Of a stretch of 24,364 nucleotides of DNA, positions 11,683 to 24,273 are shown one piece after another (position 1 is the first letter of the stretch; each line of letters opens with the position of its first letter). Source of the DNA: Collodictyon triciliatum (lineage: Eukaryota; CRuMs); NCBI GenBank assembly GCA_043381765.1, contig JBHJMP010000226.1, positions 1 through 24,364 of the forward strand, written 5' to 3'. The position numbers were made by a program, and so were the translations under genes. Below the pieces are notes generated by a model. It searched no databases. It saw only the letters and a list, made by a program, of their open reading frames with translations, and was not told the origin of the DNA.

Positions 11683-11986
11683 GCGAAGGACTGAAACGCA
11701 GCATTCAGGCGCACATGTTTGCAATCATGACTCTTTAAACTATTCTCCTTTCTATTCGCTATCTTGTGTTTCGTTCTGACCTTTGTTCTATCGATATCGT
11801 CAAAAATATTGAGGTTGTACTTATCACTTTTTTTTTTTTTTTACTATTATTGATTTTATTTCCTGCTTTTCACGTTAAGTCTAATGAACGTAATTATCTG
11901 CTCAAATCCTCGCGTTTATCTGGGTGTTCAGTGCCTCTGTACTCAACTATCTTGACTGTGTATAGTCCAATCGGATCTCTGGGGAT
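11683..11986. promoter_or_regulatory. Divergent intergenic region, probable shared promoter
   Basis: About 300 nt separate the minus-strand start at 11682 from the plus-strand start at 11987. The region is T-rich on the plus strand, with a T run at about 11829-11842. No classical TATA box can be assigned firmly. Confidence 0.5.
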
Positions 11987-14900
11987 ATGGACTCCTTCAT
12001 GAACGACCTTTCTTCAGATGATGACCAGCCCAAAGGACGCCCCGTAGCAAAAAGTTTGTGGAGTTTTGTGGCGATGTATTCAAAAAAATCAGACACCAAG
12101 ATGGGAAGCTGTATCGTAAAAATGCGATGGCGATGACCTTGAAAGAATGTGTTTGGAATTCTAATGGATTTTACTTTTTAGCTATGTTTTTTTCTATTAT
12201 ATTCTATTTTATCCCATTTTAAAACACAATTTAATGCTATTCCAGAAACAACCTCAAATGTGCGAACATCACTCAGTTCTACAGGCCGTAGTCAATCATC
12301 TGCACAAAGGTTCATCTTCCTTATTCTCTTCATGTATACATCATAGCAAATGTTTTTACATTTTAATGCGACGGTGATTTTTTTCTTGTTCTTGGTAAAT
12401 AGATACTCTACTTCCATCTTCTGCATTTTTAAAATAACAAACTTAAACCAGAGACAGCAACTGGTGGCTGAAAGGCGATGGTGATGAGGATGAAGAAGAC
12501 TTGAAGCCAAAGCCCTTCTCGTCGGGACAGGTGACAGGTGCTAAGCAGCGACCTGGTGCATCTGCTACATCCACAGCGCAATCCACACGATTTTCGGGGT
12601 CTATGTCTTCAACTATGTATAAATACTCATCTTCTAGAATATCACACAATCGTCACCCATTTTGTAATACACTATTCAATCATTTTTATTGAACACAAAG
12701 TAAAATATTTGAGTACTATGATTGAACCTGATTTATTTCATGCAATAAAAAATAAAGAAGGAAAGCAAAACAATCCAATTTCAGTGATAGGTATGGCAAT
12801 ATCCTTATATCAATAAAGCCTATCCATTCAACATCAAACAGCACAAATTACAAGTTTTCATGACCAATTCGATAAAAATCTTTATTCCAATTCTTCTACA
12901 CTAATTTTTTTTATCAAATGAACCATAGTGACGATTCAACATTAGAGCCGAAAAATGCCGCCCAGACATCATTTAATGCTAGTGATGATGAAATGGCTCC
13001 AGAAGTAAGCAAGTTCCAATCTAAGCAAGGCACGTCCCGATTCCCCAAGGTATTCCAGATTTACTTTCTTTCAATATCTTCAGAAATTATTTGCCACTAT
13101 TTTATGTTGATTCCCATCATCAGACCAAATATATGATGATAAATCTGAATTATTTTTGAAAAGTGCACTTGGAATTTAAAAAATTATCTTTTCCTTCACT
13201 TTGATACCGACAGGACCCGATTCCAAAGCATGGTGGAAATAAATACATTAGCAATAAAAGCTTTGACGAGAATGAAATATCAGTGGATTCTTCTTCGGAT
13301 ATGTCCACCAACAAGTACTCTATTTTTTTCCTTACAGACTAGGACTCGCCAATGGTTTAAGACTAAATATATTGCTCGATATCTAAGGTGTTCACTACAT
13401 TGTACACCTAAAAGTCTCAGCTTGAAACATTTGGTATTAAGTACTGACTGTTTCAAATTACCATCTCAAATGACCATAATTACCATCAGACCACCCCGTC
13501 CTAATATATCCACCCGCTCTTCTCTCACTGCGACGGGAAGTCGTCCATCTTTTTTGCAAAAACCATCACTGCTGGACGATGCTTCAAAAATATCCTTGAC
13601 TATTTCAAAGTCTGAATTTTCTCATGGAAGAACACAAAATGAGTCAAGTATATCTGCATTATCCTCGGAATCCACATTAGAACCCGTTCATCCCAAGAAG
13701 GTCATCAAATTGTCCATTTTTTTCCTTGGCACGATCTATCATTCGTTGTGATAAGTGTAAATCAGTTTTGATTTAGCATTTATTTGATTTGGTCTATATA
13801 ATTATACACCTCAATTCTTTAAGCTCTGTGCGAACTGTCACTTTAAATTGGATATCATAAAAAAAACTCTAATTTTTGAATATTTTATAAAATGTAAAAT
13901 AACTAGAAAACAATTACGCCTATAACTTACCAGTTGTAAAAATATAAATAATCAGGCCAATGATTTCCCGGAATCATCTCTCGATGTAACTGATGATGAA
14001 ATGAGTGGATTTAAAGCCAAGGTTCATTTCTTGACGTATCGATATCTGAGACCCATGCACATGAATTGTATTTTACCCCTGAAGTCATATCCGATCGATA
14101 TATTACCTCATTTCATTTCAAAATTTAATCGCCATTAAAAAGAGTGCAGTCCAGCAACCCTACGCATATAAAAAGCAAACGTAATTACCTTTCTTCAAAC
14201 AAGATGCGTGATTGATGAGTATCTTTTATTAGTATCATATGTTATATGGTCAGTCAATTTCTCTTTCCTCATAAGCATCATATTAGCGAGCCCAATTCAT
14301 TCGACTCTCCTGTCGGTTCTGCAGGGGGGCATGGCTCTGAAGATTTTGATGCATTTCCTAACTCAAATACAGATGTACTTAGTTCATATAGAATATTTCT
14401 GAGACTCCATACGCATTTTTCATTTATTTCCCAATATATGTAGCATAATCAAGTTTATAGGTGTTCAAACATCACTGTTTCACCCACCCTTGTAATTCAG
14501 ACTTCAAGTCCAGGCCATATTACAAGCCCTCATATTCAAAGTTCTCGCTTCAACTCAAAGTTTTCTTCGAATGGAGGTGGGCGAGGGGGGCCTCTTACTG
14601 AATCTGGTAGAAAGAAATCCGATGCATCATATTATTGCCACATTTTTCTTTGCTTTATTTATTGCATCTCAATGCCATGTAATTGATTCACGTCACAGGC
14701 AACTCTGATGCTGGATGGGGCTCCGAAGGATTTGTATCTCAGATAACTCAAGACAGTGACAGAGAGACTCAGTAATGAATAACTCAGCGTGCTCTTATTT
14801 CTGGGATGATATTTATGTACTTGTCTGTATGATTTTCAAAGTGATGCAGAAATTTTTGGTTACTCATTCATTTACGTGCGATTATAGGGGAACGATGTTT

Positions 14901-17900
14901 TCAAATCAAACTAAACTGATGTCAAACTTACAAAAAATCGATTCAGAGTATATTTCTTTTCCTTGATTAAATTTGCATGCTATAGTTATTCTTTTTTTTT
15001 TTTTGATGTTTATGCTGGCTTCATTTTCTTCTTAAATTATGAAATACTGTACACTAATTGTGAAATATATAGTTCTGACAGACTGAAGAATCAGTTTTCC
15101 AAAACGATTGATGATTTATCAGGTAAACATATACTATTTGTACCCAACTCACTGCAGAAAATAGCACTTTATCAAATTTATTTGCATGTTTCATGTGCGA
15201 CGTTCCATATAAATGTATTGCATACATATGCGAATTTATACGTTTTTCTTGAATACAACAGAATGCACCGATTCGAGTAAGCCAACTACCATGGAAGAGA
15301 CAAAAAGTTCATTTTCTGATCGGCTGAGTAAAATTACGATTACGAAGGAGTTGAACTTTTGTGGCGATGATGAAAACAAATCATCCACAGCTGTGCAAAA
15401 GCCCCCGTTATCAGCTTCTGCTATAATGAGCGGCGGACTGGCAGGGTTGTCCCAGAATAAGACAAATATTGTTCAAAAACCTTCGTCTACTGCAGTGGTA
15501 TCATCAATCGATTCTACAAAATCTATTGATAGGTATGATTAATATACTTGATATGATATTTCATCTAAAAATTGAAGATTTTATGAATGGTAGTATTAGA
15601 TTATTTTTTTCAGGCAGTACACGAGGTACATGATTAAGTGTATTCTATGACATTATGCTTCTTTTTTTCTTTTCAAATCCATCAAACAAAATAGCGATGC
15701 AGAAGAGAAGAGAAAGTTTTTTGAAAAGGTGGAGAAAACTCATGGAGGAAAGGTGTTTTTTATAATAAATTATATGGCCATTAACGTCTACTTCACAGAG
15801 AGCAATAAGATACCCTGCGTATACTATAAGAATATCTGAATCTATTGATAATGAATCAATATATGATTTATTTTTGATAATTAAACCACTAAAGCAAGCA
15901 TTTTCCGGTTAGGTTAATTATGAAGCACTGAATGCAGAGCTAGACAGAACTGTAACTACATCCGACCAGATATCCATGCCATCGAAAATTAACAGCAAAT
16001 TCGAATCCTTTGAAGATGCTTCCACACCACAAATGTCTTCACACGTTGCTTCCGAGGACTTCCATTCTCCTCCTAAGACTCACTCACCTGAAGTCCCTAA
16101 ACCTGCGGCGTTGGCCCGCCCAAGTCAGGCGAAACAGAACCAAGGGAGCCCTGCGCCAGTTGTTGGTTCCGATAGTCTCCCAAATTTATCGGACAGCTTC
16201 ATCAACCCAGCTATGAATCCACCTGGCGTGTCTATTTACAACCCAGCTTCAGTCGCAAATCTACCATTCTTGCGTGGTGGCGTGGAGGGCACGTATCCTG
16301 TACAGGGTTCCTACCAGGTTTATTTTCCACACTTTGTTAAAATGGGGTTCCAACAGCTTAGTCTGGGTTATAAAACACGTGCCCTTAATCCAATCTGTCA
16401 ATTTTCATCAAAGCTAATCTACTTAAAGAGCACACATATTCTGTTGTGGCTTAATAATACATTTTAAATCCGTTTTTTTTTTCCTGTTAAAAATCATCTC
16501 CCATCGGTCTCAGGTTCACCACCACGTAACATTCTCAAGTGTACCCACACCAGCATCCAGCATGACAATAGGAACTAGCGCTATTCCAATAAACCCATTA
16601 GCTAGCATACGTGATTCTACGCGAGGAGTATGTCAATATTTACTGTTAATTAATCTATTCTAATGACAAGTTAAAAGAGCCTTCATTTTACCATCTAAAT
16701 CAATGCTAGCATAATATTTTTCTAACGTGCTTCAAACAATCCTTTCTTTTATATAGCAGGATGAATTGCATAATAAGTCTGTTGTGTCCTCGGTGCAGAG
16801 TGAAGAAAAGCATCTCTCTTCTATAGGTCGTGGTCAGAAAGTTGGAAAAGTTGCGTGGGCTTCTCAAAAGTAAAAATTTTCTTCCCTGCGCTAAAAAAAA
16901 ATAATTACCCACTTAAAATATGACATGATTTTGATTTTTTTATTTAATATCTGAACTATGATTTATTTTTGATATAATTCACACATCTAGCTAACTTTTT
17001 GTATTGCAAGTAGAGGCCAGGAAGAAAAGTCCATTCGTCCACCGTCAGTATTTGCTCGCGACTCGCAGCGAAATGCATCTCCACAAATTCAAAAAGGTCC
17101 AATCAAGAGCCAGCAATCTGATTCGTTTATGAGCCACGCACAGGATGAATACTTGAAGAGAGAAGATATTTTGAAGGAACAGATTAACATACTACAAAGA
17201 AGAGAGGTTCAAATTCACAGGAATTAGTTTTATTTAAATATGGAAGTATCATTCATCTCATGAGAACGATTTGTATGTGTGAATTTAAAGGCAGACATCG
17301 AGATAAAATTAAAAATTATAAATATCTAAATTTCGATGGACATATGAAGGTAGAGCTTTTGCAGGAAAACAACCAACTCAACTCACAACTTCATACTGAG
17401 AGACTGTCTCGACAACAACTAGAGCAGGTATTGCTTCCTTGTAGTTGATTTCAGAATAATGTGCAATTATACAAAATTCAAGTAATAGAAAAACATATCT
17501 ACTGTATCATCTTTTATTTTTCTCTATATTCAAATAGTTCAGTTTATTTCTTCTATTTACGATGAGTATCATGCTTCGTTCTACAATTACTTAAACTCAT
17601 GTCGGGTTAGGCTCATGATTATTATATCCTCTTATCAATTTTTTTTTCATTTCCAGCAATATCGCAGCCAGAATGAAGTCCTTCTGCGGATACAACATGA
17701 CAATTATATACTCTCCAACAAGATGCAAGATAAAACATCGCAAGATTATCGCGTTCGAGTTAAGAGGTATAAATGAGTTGCTGGGTGGAGATGTTTGTTA
17801 TCGTGACGGAGCAAATAGTTTATATCCATCAGCATAAATAGTTTCACTTATTTCATTATTATTATTGTTATTATTATTATTGTTGTTGTTGTTATTATTA

Positions 17901-17903
17901 TTA

Positions 17904-17979
<76 letters not shown>

Positions 17980-20900
17980 CATTGTTGTTGTTGTTTGATT
18001 CAATTCAATTCAATTCAATTCAATTCAATTCAATTCAATTCAATATCGTTCTTATGAAGCGGTGGTCATCTCCCAACTCTACCCCCTGAAGAAATCAAGA
18101 AAATGGAGCAAGATATTAAGGAGCAAGAAACGCTGATTAACGGGTAAATAGTGATGGTGCCATTAATGGCGTTCGCACATGTGTTGATGTTTTTCTTCTA
18201 AATTTTCTACGCCTTCCCCTCACCTTCCAGATATCAGCGCGAGAATGAAAGGCTCGTCCAGGAAGCTAAAGAAGCATACAGCAAAATGAGAGAGTGTATT
18301 TATTTAAAATTCTATTATATTTTTTTAAAACAAATAACTTAGGAGTTGATAAAAGGTAGTATAGCAGCTTTATTTTTTTATCGCTGGATCTATGGCCTTA
18401 TTTTATGAAGCATACGAAATTATGTCGTGATTAACTCCCTCTATTAGTGGAAAAGGCCAAATATGCCGAGGCAGAAAAGTTTCGATCCCAAATATCTGCG
18501 TTGCAGGTACTTAACGCCCGCACTTGATATTCCCAAAAATAAAAATAAAGTATCACACATCTCCTGCATATCATTTAATTGTATGAACAACCATATGGTT
18601 AAAAACACCCATTCGTATCACAAACGTTGTTTTTCCTGAACCACGCCACCAGAGCCAATTGAACCGTCGAGTGGTCGATTTTGAAAGTGTTGCAAATGAA
18701 GAAAAAATGCAGTTCCTGAATAAAGACTTTGCGGACCAAATAAGGAGGATGCAGCAGGAGAGTGAATCTAAAGAAGCAGAACTTAGGTACATATACGGTG
18801 ATGTATCTTAAATTACTAATAAAAGTCATTTAACAAAAATCAATCATTTCAATTAAATTATCACAGACAAGCGCTTGAAAATGCCATTCAAGAGAGAAAC
18901 TTTTTTGAATCCCAACTAAACGAATCCAGTCCTGAACGTATTCGACAGGTACCTCTTGAAGCTATTTTAAAGGGGGAAAAAGAAGTTAATCCTCGTCTTC
19001 ATACTAGTAGCGTAGCTGTAACCACATTTGTGAAATTTGTCTAATTAAATACCCTTTCTTAAAAACCATCCAAAAATAACTCTGCTTAAAACCTGATTCC
19101 GTGTCTTAGTTAGAGAGTAAGCTATATGAATGCATGTTAAATAATTAATATCCATATTATAACAATTCATGCATTTACTTTTTACAGTAAATCGAAATAC
19201 TTATTTTAACTTCATTCACTATGTCAGATGAGGTCCTAGAAAGTTCTAGAATAATGCAGGACTTACAGAAAAAAATAGAATGGTTGGTTTCAATCCTTCT
19301 CTTTGATAAAAGAGCGAGCGTCTTTTTGGGAACTACAAGATATTATTCGAAAGCTAAATCCATCTGGATTTCTCTTCATCTCTTCTTATTGTGATGGATA
19401 ATGAAAAAAATATTAGGTACTCTCAAAACCAAGCTATTATCGATAGAAGCGACGCGCTTGTAAGAGAACAAGCAAAGACAATTTCAGAATTGCAACTCAA
19501 GGTTTGATTACCAGTTTACTTCACGTCGTCATCCATATCAGTTCTTCAAATACTGCGTGTTGATGCTTACTATCTCCACCAGTTGAAAGACGCATCTAGC
19601 AACCCTCAAAAGGCGCCTGGGAATGCATTTCAGGCAGCTCGAATCAAAGAACTTGAAAAACAGGTTTGGTACGATTGAAAAGCATCAAAAATATCATACC
19701 TACAAATATGCGAAACCCAGTCGTGTTTTGATATTTCCAAGTTATATTGTGGTGATAATAACTTTTTGCCAATTCATCTCTTTACGAAAAACCTTTTGAA
19801 TAAAGGTGAGTGAATTGGAACAGCGCCTGAAGCAAAAGGAGGTCAATTCTATTCCAGCCATGATTCGTGCTGTCAAATCCACCGAGGTATCCACATTTAA
19901 TCGTCTTGAGCATTATCAAGGCTTTTTAGGACAAAGTTGCAATTTTTCTGAATCAAAATAGGACGAAAAAGTCACAAATGAGTTTTGGCAAGAGAGGATA
20001 GCCAATCTACAAGATGAGAATGAAGACCTTCGTCAGGTGTGCATAATAGAAACTCCATATCAAAAATCTATCTATTTTTTGATTATATCTCTATATATTA
20101 TGATAGGAAATGGATAAAAGAATAAGAAGCTTACGACAGGTTATTTATTGAAAAATCAAAATTTATTACAATATGCCGTCATATTTTAATTCCCACCTGC
20201 TTTCCAGATAAAGTTTTTTCACATGATATGAACAAGTTTATCGTGACTGACTTTGTTCTTCTACTCTCATAGGAACACGACAGAATAAGATTTCAATACG
20301 AAAATAAGTATTTTTTTTTTAAAAAAAAAAGACAGATTTTTCGATTTTCCGTATGCTTTAACCTATCTAGGACTACCTGAAACAATATAGTTTATGCTTA
20401 ATCTATGATGCATCCTTTTCTTGTTTTAATAGAATCAAAGAGCAAGAAACTGTAATAGCAAAATTAAAATCCGACCCAAAGGAGAAACCCAGCGGAGCTT
20501 CTGGGTATATACCATCAAATGAAAAAAAAATACTCTTAATTCATTCCGCATATATTTTTTATATTTTTCTTTTAGCTTGTTGAAGGAACGCCCTGAAGTA
20601 TAAAATTCTCAAGTTTTTTCTTTTCTTTTCGCTTTGCGTAACTATCACAATACCCGGTATGCTTTTTTCTTTTAAAAACAAACCAAAAAACCAAAAAAAC
20701 AATAGCTTACGTGTCAAAGAACTTGAAAAACAGCTTGAAGATGTTCGGGTAGCATGCCATTTCATTAATGATTTCTATTATATTGAGATTACGTAATATT
20801 TCATGTTTCTATTGAAATTGTGTGGTTCATATAAACATTTAATTTCTAGACATTCTACACAAAGAAGGTGCGGACTTTGGAGCAAAAGCTAGATCAGGTA

Positions 20901-23813
20901 TGCTTCAAATATACCTTATTAAAATATGTATTTTCCTCTCGTCACACTTCAAACTCAATGACCTTGATAAATAATTGGCATGAATATCTCACACGAAATA
21001 GTACACTCACGCTCGTGGAGGGGCTGCAGCTAAGCCTTCTCCGCAACGTTTGTATTATGCCCTATAGTTTGTGGCCATTGCATGTTTGAAATATCAGTGT
21101 GTCCAAGAAAAAAAAAGAGGATATTTAAGCAACCCTTTTTCGATACATCTTCATTCCTTACAACAAACTTTGGTTGAGCCCACCAGCATCAACAATTAAT
21201 TCGAAAACCAGGACCTACATCTCCACCTGGTTCTGTTGATGAAGACGTTTCTCATCTGAAGAGAACAGTCGAATCTCAAAATCGAACCATTCGCACTCTG
21301 AGAGAAGGTTAATATACTCCTACTCGCAAATTCTGTATCAGAGGAATAATACGTTAATATACATAAATAGAACTGGAATCCATGCGGAGAAGTGACCCCC
21401 AAAATTATGAAAAAGATGGCATACACGAGGACGACATAAGGTTATGAGCTCTTGCTTTCTTTTTATGCACATTTTTTTGAAAGTGAAATCTGCAAGATTT
21501 GCTTTACTTTTTATCACACATGACTCCAGCTGCATTTATTCATATGTATATTTCTGCTCTATTAAATTACTTGAGCTCAAGGTAGTATTCTTTTAAATAG
21601 ATATATCGAGCATTTGGAAGGGAAAGTGCAGGCATTGGAAAATGAATTAAGGACAAGGCAAACATCTTCACCGTATTATTTTAATGAACAAAAATATTAA
21701 TCCTTTTGTTGTTCTTGTTTTTGCTAAAATGTTATAATATTTGATGCTAAGCCATTCATATCACACCTAATTATTTTTTTTTTGTTATAACTGTTGAAGA
21801 CGAATATCATCATCGAGAGGGAGAGCTGGTGATGTGGTATTTTTATTTGTCTAAAATTAAGCTAGTGGATACCACAAAACAATGTAACAATGCTTCTTTC
21901 TTGTATTTGAGAGAGAAAAAAACAACGATACCATTTCATGAGTAACCAATACTGGCTTGAATATACCATACCTAGGATGTTCAATCCTTGACAAGACAAA
22001 TCGAGGTTTTGAAAATGACTAACGAAGCTATTCAGCAATCATGTCAGACGATGATTCAGGCTGCGCATTATGAGGCGGGTCCGTTTGAAATGCTCTTAAT
22101 CTAGAATTCTAATAACTGAATGGTTCTCTATTCAGAGACTAAAAAATAAAATAAAATAATGAATGACACTATTTTAGCTGAGAAGATATCAAAACTGAGA
22201 CAAGAGCATGAACTAGAAATCAAAAAACTCAAGGAGTTATCACCTAGTGTTGACCGCACCAGTAATTAATTTACAATGCGTACATTTCCTCCACAAACCA
22301 CTCCAAAATTGAGTAACTTAACTTCGTGATGAGCACATTGAAATATTACTTAATATATCTGCGAATGGTTTAGAATCAGACTCCCGTGGAAATCACAGTG
22401 TTGTGCCAAATTTCAACCCTTCTTCAAAATCAGTAGCACTTTTTAATTTTTGAATCATTCTACCACGTTTAAGTATCAATCCATATACAGTAGTGTTTTC
22501 CTGGTGTTGTAACACTAGAGAATAAAATAATCGAAAAATTTAATTGCTTCTTTCTTCTTTTAATCGCATTCATAGGAGCTAAAAGAAAATGTCGAATTCA
22601 TCACCATGCAGCGAAAGGTTGAGGACACGTATCGAGAATTGAATTCGGTATACTTTACTATTGGGACTTGCAATCACTCTTCCAAAAAATTATTATTATT
22701 TTGCTCCTTTCAGTATTATCTAGAAGCCCCAGCGTCGATATATTGTGTATTTTCAATCATTTGTCTGAATCATTAATTCCTTGATAAAAATTCTCACGCT
22801 CCTTTAGGTGAAGGATATGTGGGGAAAGGACAAAACGAGCTTACGTGATATCGAAAGGGCGCTTTCTTTATCACAGGCGGAAGTGAAACACTGGAAAGTA
22901 TGAAAATCCTTCATCTTGTAATACTTTCCCTCGTTAAACAATGCGCTGAGTTTTACTTTCTGAAACTTGCGAATACATAAACACCTCTTTTTATACGCAC
23001 GTACATGCATAGGATAAATGCCAAATAATGCAAATCGACGCCGGCAAGCCTGGCGCTGGGGTATTATTCATCATTTCTTTACTGAAAAAATATACTTGCT
23101 ACAGGCTTCTTAGTTGTTTTTTTTTTTTAAAAAAAAAAAACTACAACTACCACAACACTGATGATGATAATATACGGTCACAATTTTGCATCACTCGTTT
23201 GCATCTCATATTAACTTTCATCATGCAGGCTCCTCTACAGCTCGCGCGATTTGATGAGAAACTCCAGGATATGGAGAGAAAGTACATCACACGTGAATCA
23301 GAACTTGAGCAGGTTGATAACCTGAGCAATTTGAGCAAATAATCCATGAATAGTAATATTGGAAGGGAGAATAGTGATTGACTGCATTGTCCAAGTTTAA
23401 AAAGATTAACCCAATCTGCGTACAATCAAAAGCTTCTCCAGGAGGTAAAAGCCTCTTCACTTCTCGAGGTCTCGCAGGAAAGGAAGCGCTGTTCCGAAGC
23501 AATCATGGCCAAAAACAAAGAGATTCGTCGGTGAGTGTAGTAAATCATTCTGCCCCTACTTGATTTTACTTGCTCATTTCCGATTGCTATATCCTACACG
23601 AATTCCAAAATCATTGGTCAGTTTGTATGCTTTAGCCAATTTTGCTCCCTCTATTTTTAATTTTCCTCTTTTTTTTTTTTCTCTTTTAGCTTTCGCCAGG
23701 AACTCGACTTGCTCATCAAGGACCTTCTCAAGTACGCCGGCCCAAATCCCGTCTCACAAAGCCTGCAGCAGTTGCAGTTTTCATTGGGCTCTTTGTCTGA
23801 GCTCACATCTTAG
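11987..23813 (+). CDS. CEP162: CEP162-like centriole/transition-zone coiled-coil protein, about 50 exons
   Basis: Exons: 11987-12053, 12246-12309, 12452-12616, 12929-13049, 13214-13314, 13490-13700, 13956-14021, 14143-14180, 14287-14374, 14501-14606, 14699-14771, 15073-15122, 15262-15532, 15614-15625, 15695-15752, 15913-16317, 16514-16627, 16760-16869, 17011-17206, 17350-17427, 17657-17766, 18060-18143, 18231-18295, 18448-18506, 18653-18786, 18867-18948, 19110-19116, 19228-19282, 19417-19501, 19583-19663, 19806-19886, 19962-20036, 20107-20139, 20273-20307, 20433-20504, 20706-20748, 20850-20897, 21187-21307, 21371-21440, 21601-21672, 21800-21836, 21976-22078, 22178-22261, 22374-22432, 22576-22647, 22808-22897, 23013-23060, 23229-23312, 23433-23530, 23690-23813. 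They total 4,605 nt (1,534 residues) with phase closed. Residues 1-740 are Ser/Pro-rich and probably disordered (MDSFMNDLSSDDD, NWWLKGDGDEDEED); about 745-1530 is heptad-rich coiled coil. The C-terminal KNKEIRRFRQELD segment recalls CEP162, which binds axonemal microtubules and assembles the ciliary transition zone. The family call rests on remembered motifs; exon 8 is tentative. Confidence 0.6.
15614..15625 (+). other. 12-nt cassette-type microexon in the CEP162-like gene
   Basis: Acceptor TTTTTTTCAG and donor GTACAT bracket 12 nt in phase 2-2. It adds Arg-Gln-Tyr-Thr near residue 475. Skipping it joins the neighbouring exons in frame, so it may be alternative. Confidence 0.6.
17854..17995 (+). 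repeat. (TTA/TTG)n microsatellite in a CEP162-like intron
   Basis: Long ATT/TTA triplet array interspersed with TTG, inside the intron 17767-18059. In transcript sense it is U-rich. Confidence 0.92.
17998..18044 (+). repeat. (CAATT)n pentanucleotide array
   Basis: Close to nine CAATT copies follow the trinucleotide array directly and end about 15 nt before the acceptor of the next exon (18060), so they occupy the usual branch-point and pyrimidine-tract position. Confidence 0.93.
19110..19116 (+). other. 7-nt microexon in the CEP162-like gene
   Basis: TTAGAGA lies between acceptor GTGTCTTAG and donor GTAAGC. It converts phase 0 to phase 1, which the next exon (19228) requires, and gives the continuous heptad reading IRQLENEVLESS. 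Without it the downstream frame meets a stop within four codons. Confidence 0.7.
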
Positions 23814-24273
23814 TCGCTTGTGCCACAGATATTGTATATACGCTATTAGTTTGTCGGAAATAACAGAGCAGTCCATATAAACAGAAACAAAATAACTGTA
23901 AAATGTAAGGCGAGGGGACGGAACGTAGTGTGTGGGTAAAATGTTTATACAGATATTAGTTTCACAAGTTATGAATTTTTTGTTGTTATTTTGGCCTTAA
24001 AGGAAAGTTATTGCGTGAGAAAATTGTAATATCCTATAAATTCCACATTTAAATGCTTGTGAACGGATTTTTGTAACGAATCTGCTTCTGGCAAGTCGAT
24101 CACCGATCACAATTAAAAGAAAAAAAACAAACTCCTGATTCTTTCGCCCAACGCAACTCACAACCCGTGGTCTTGTGAATAAACGGATAAACATGCGACT
24201 TCTATGTATATTGAACCACCGGCTAATGACACACTCTCATCCGTGGGTGTACTTTTGTATTTACTGGCTTACC
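23814..24273. other. 3' flank of the CEP162-like gene
   Basis: No further gene is recognisable. AATAAA at 24178-24183 (plus) is a possible poly(A) signal, although about 365 nt past the stop is long for this compact region. Short open frames here have no motif support. Confidence 0.45.

Noticed and set aside
12443-12649. Minus-strand acidic open frame opposite CEP162-like exon 3
   Set aside because: It is the shadow of a Ser-rich plus-strand exon whose boundaries fit both neighbours.
20576-20597. Possible 22-nt exon (LLKERPE) with good acceptor and donor
   Set aside because: It changes phase 2 to 0, while the neighbours at 20504 and 20706 join in frame only without it. It may be a decoy or a frame-shifting alternative exon.
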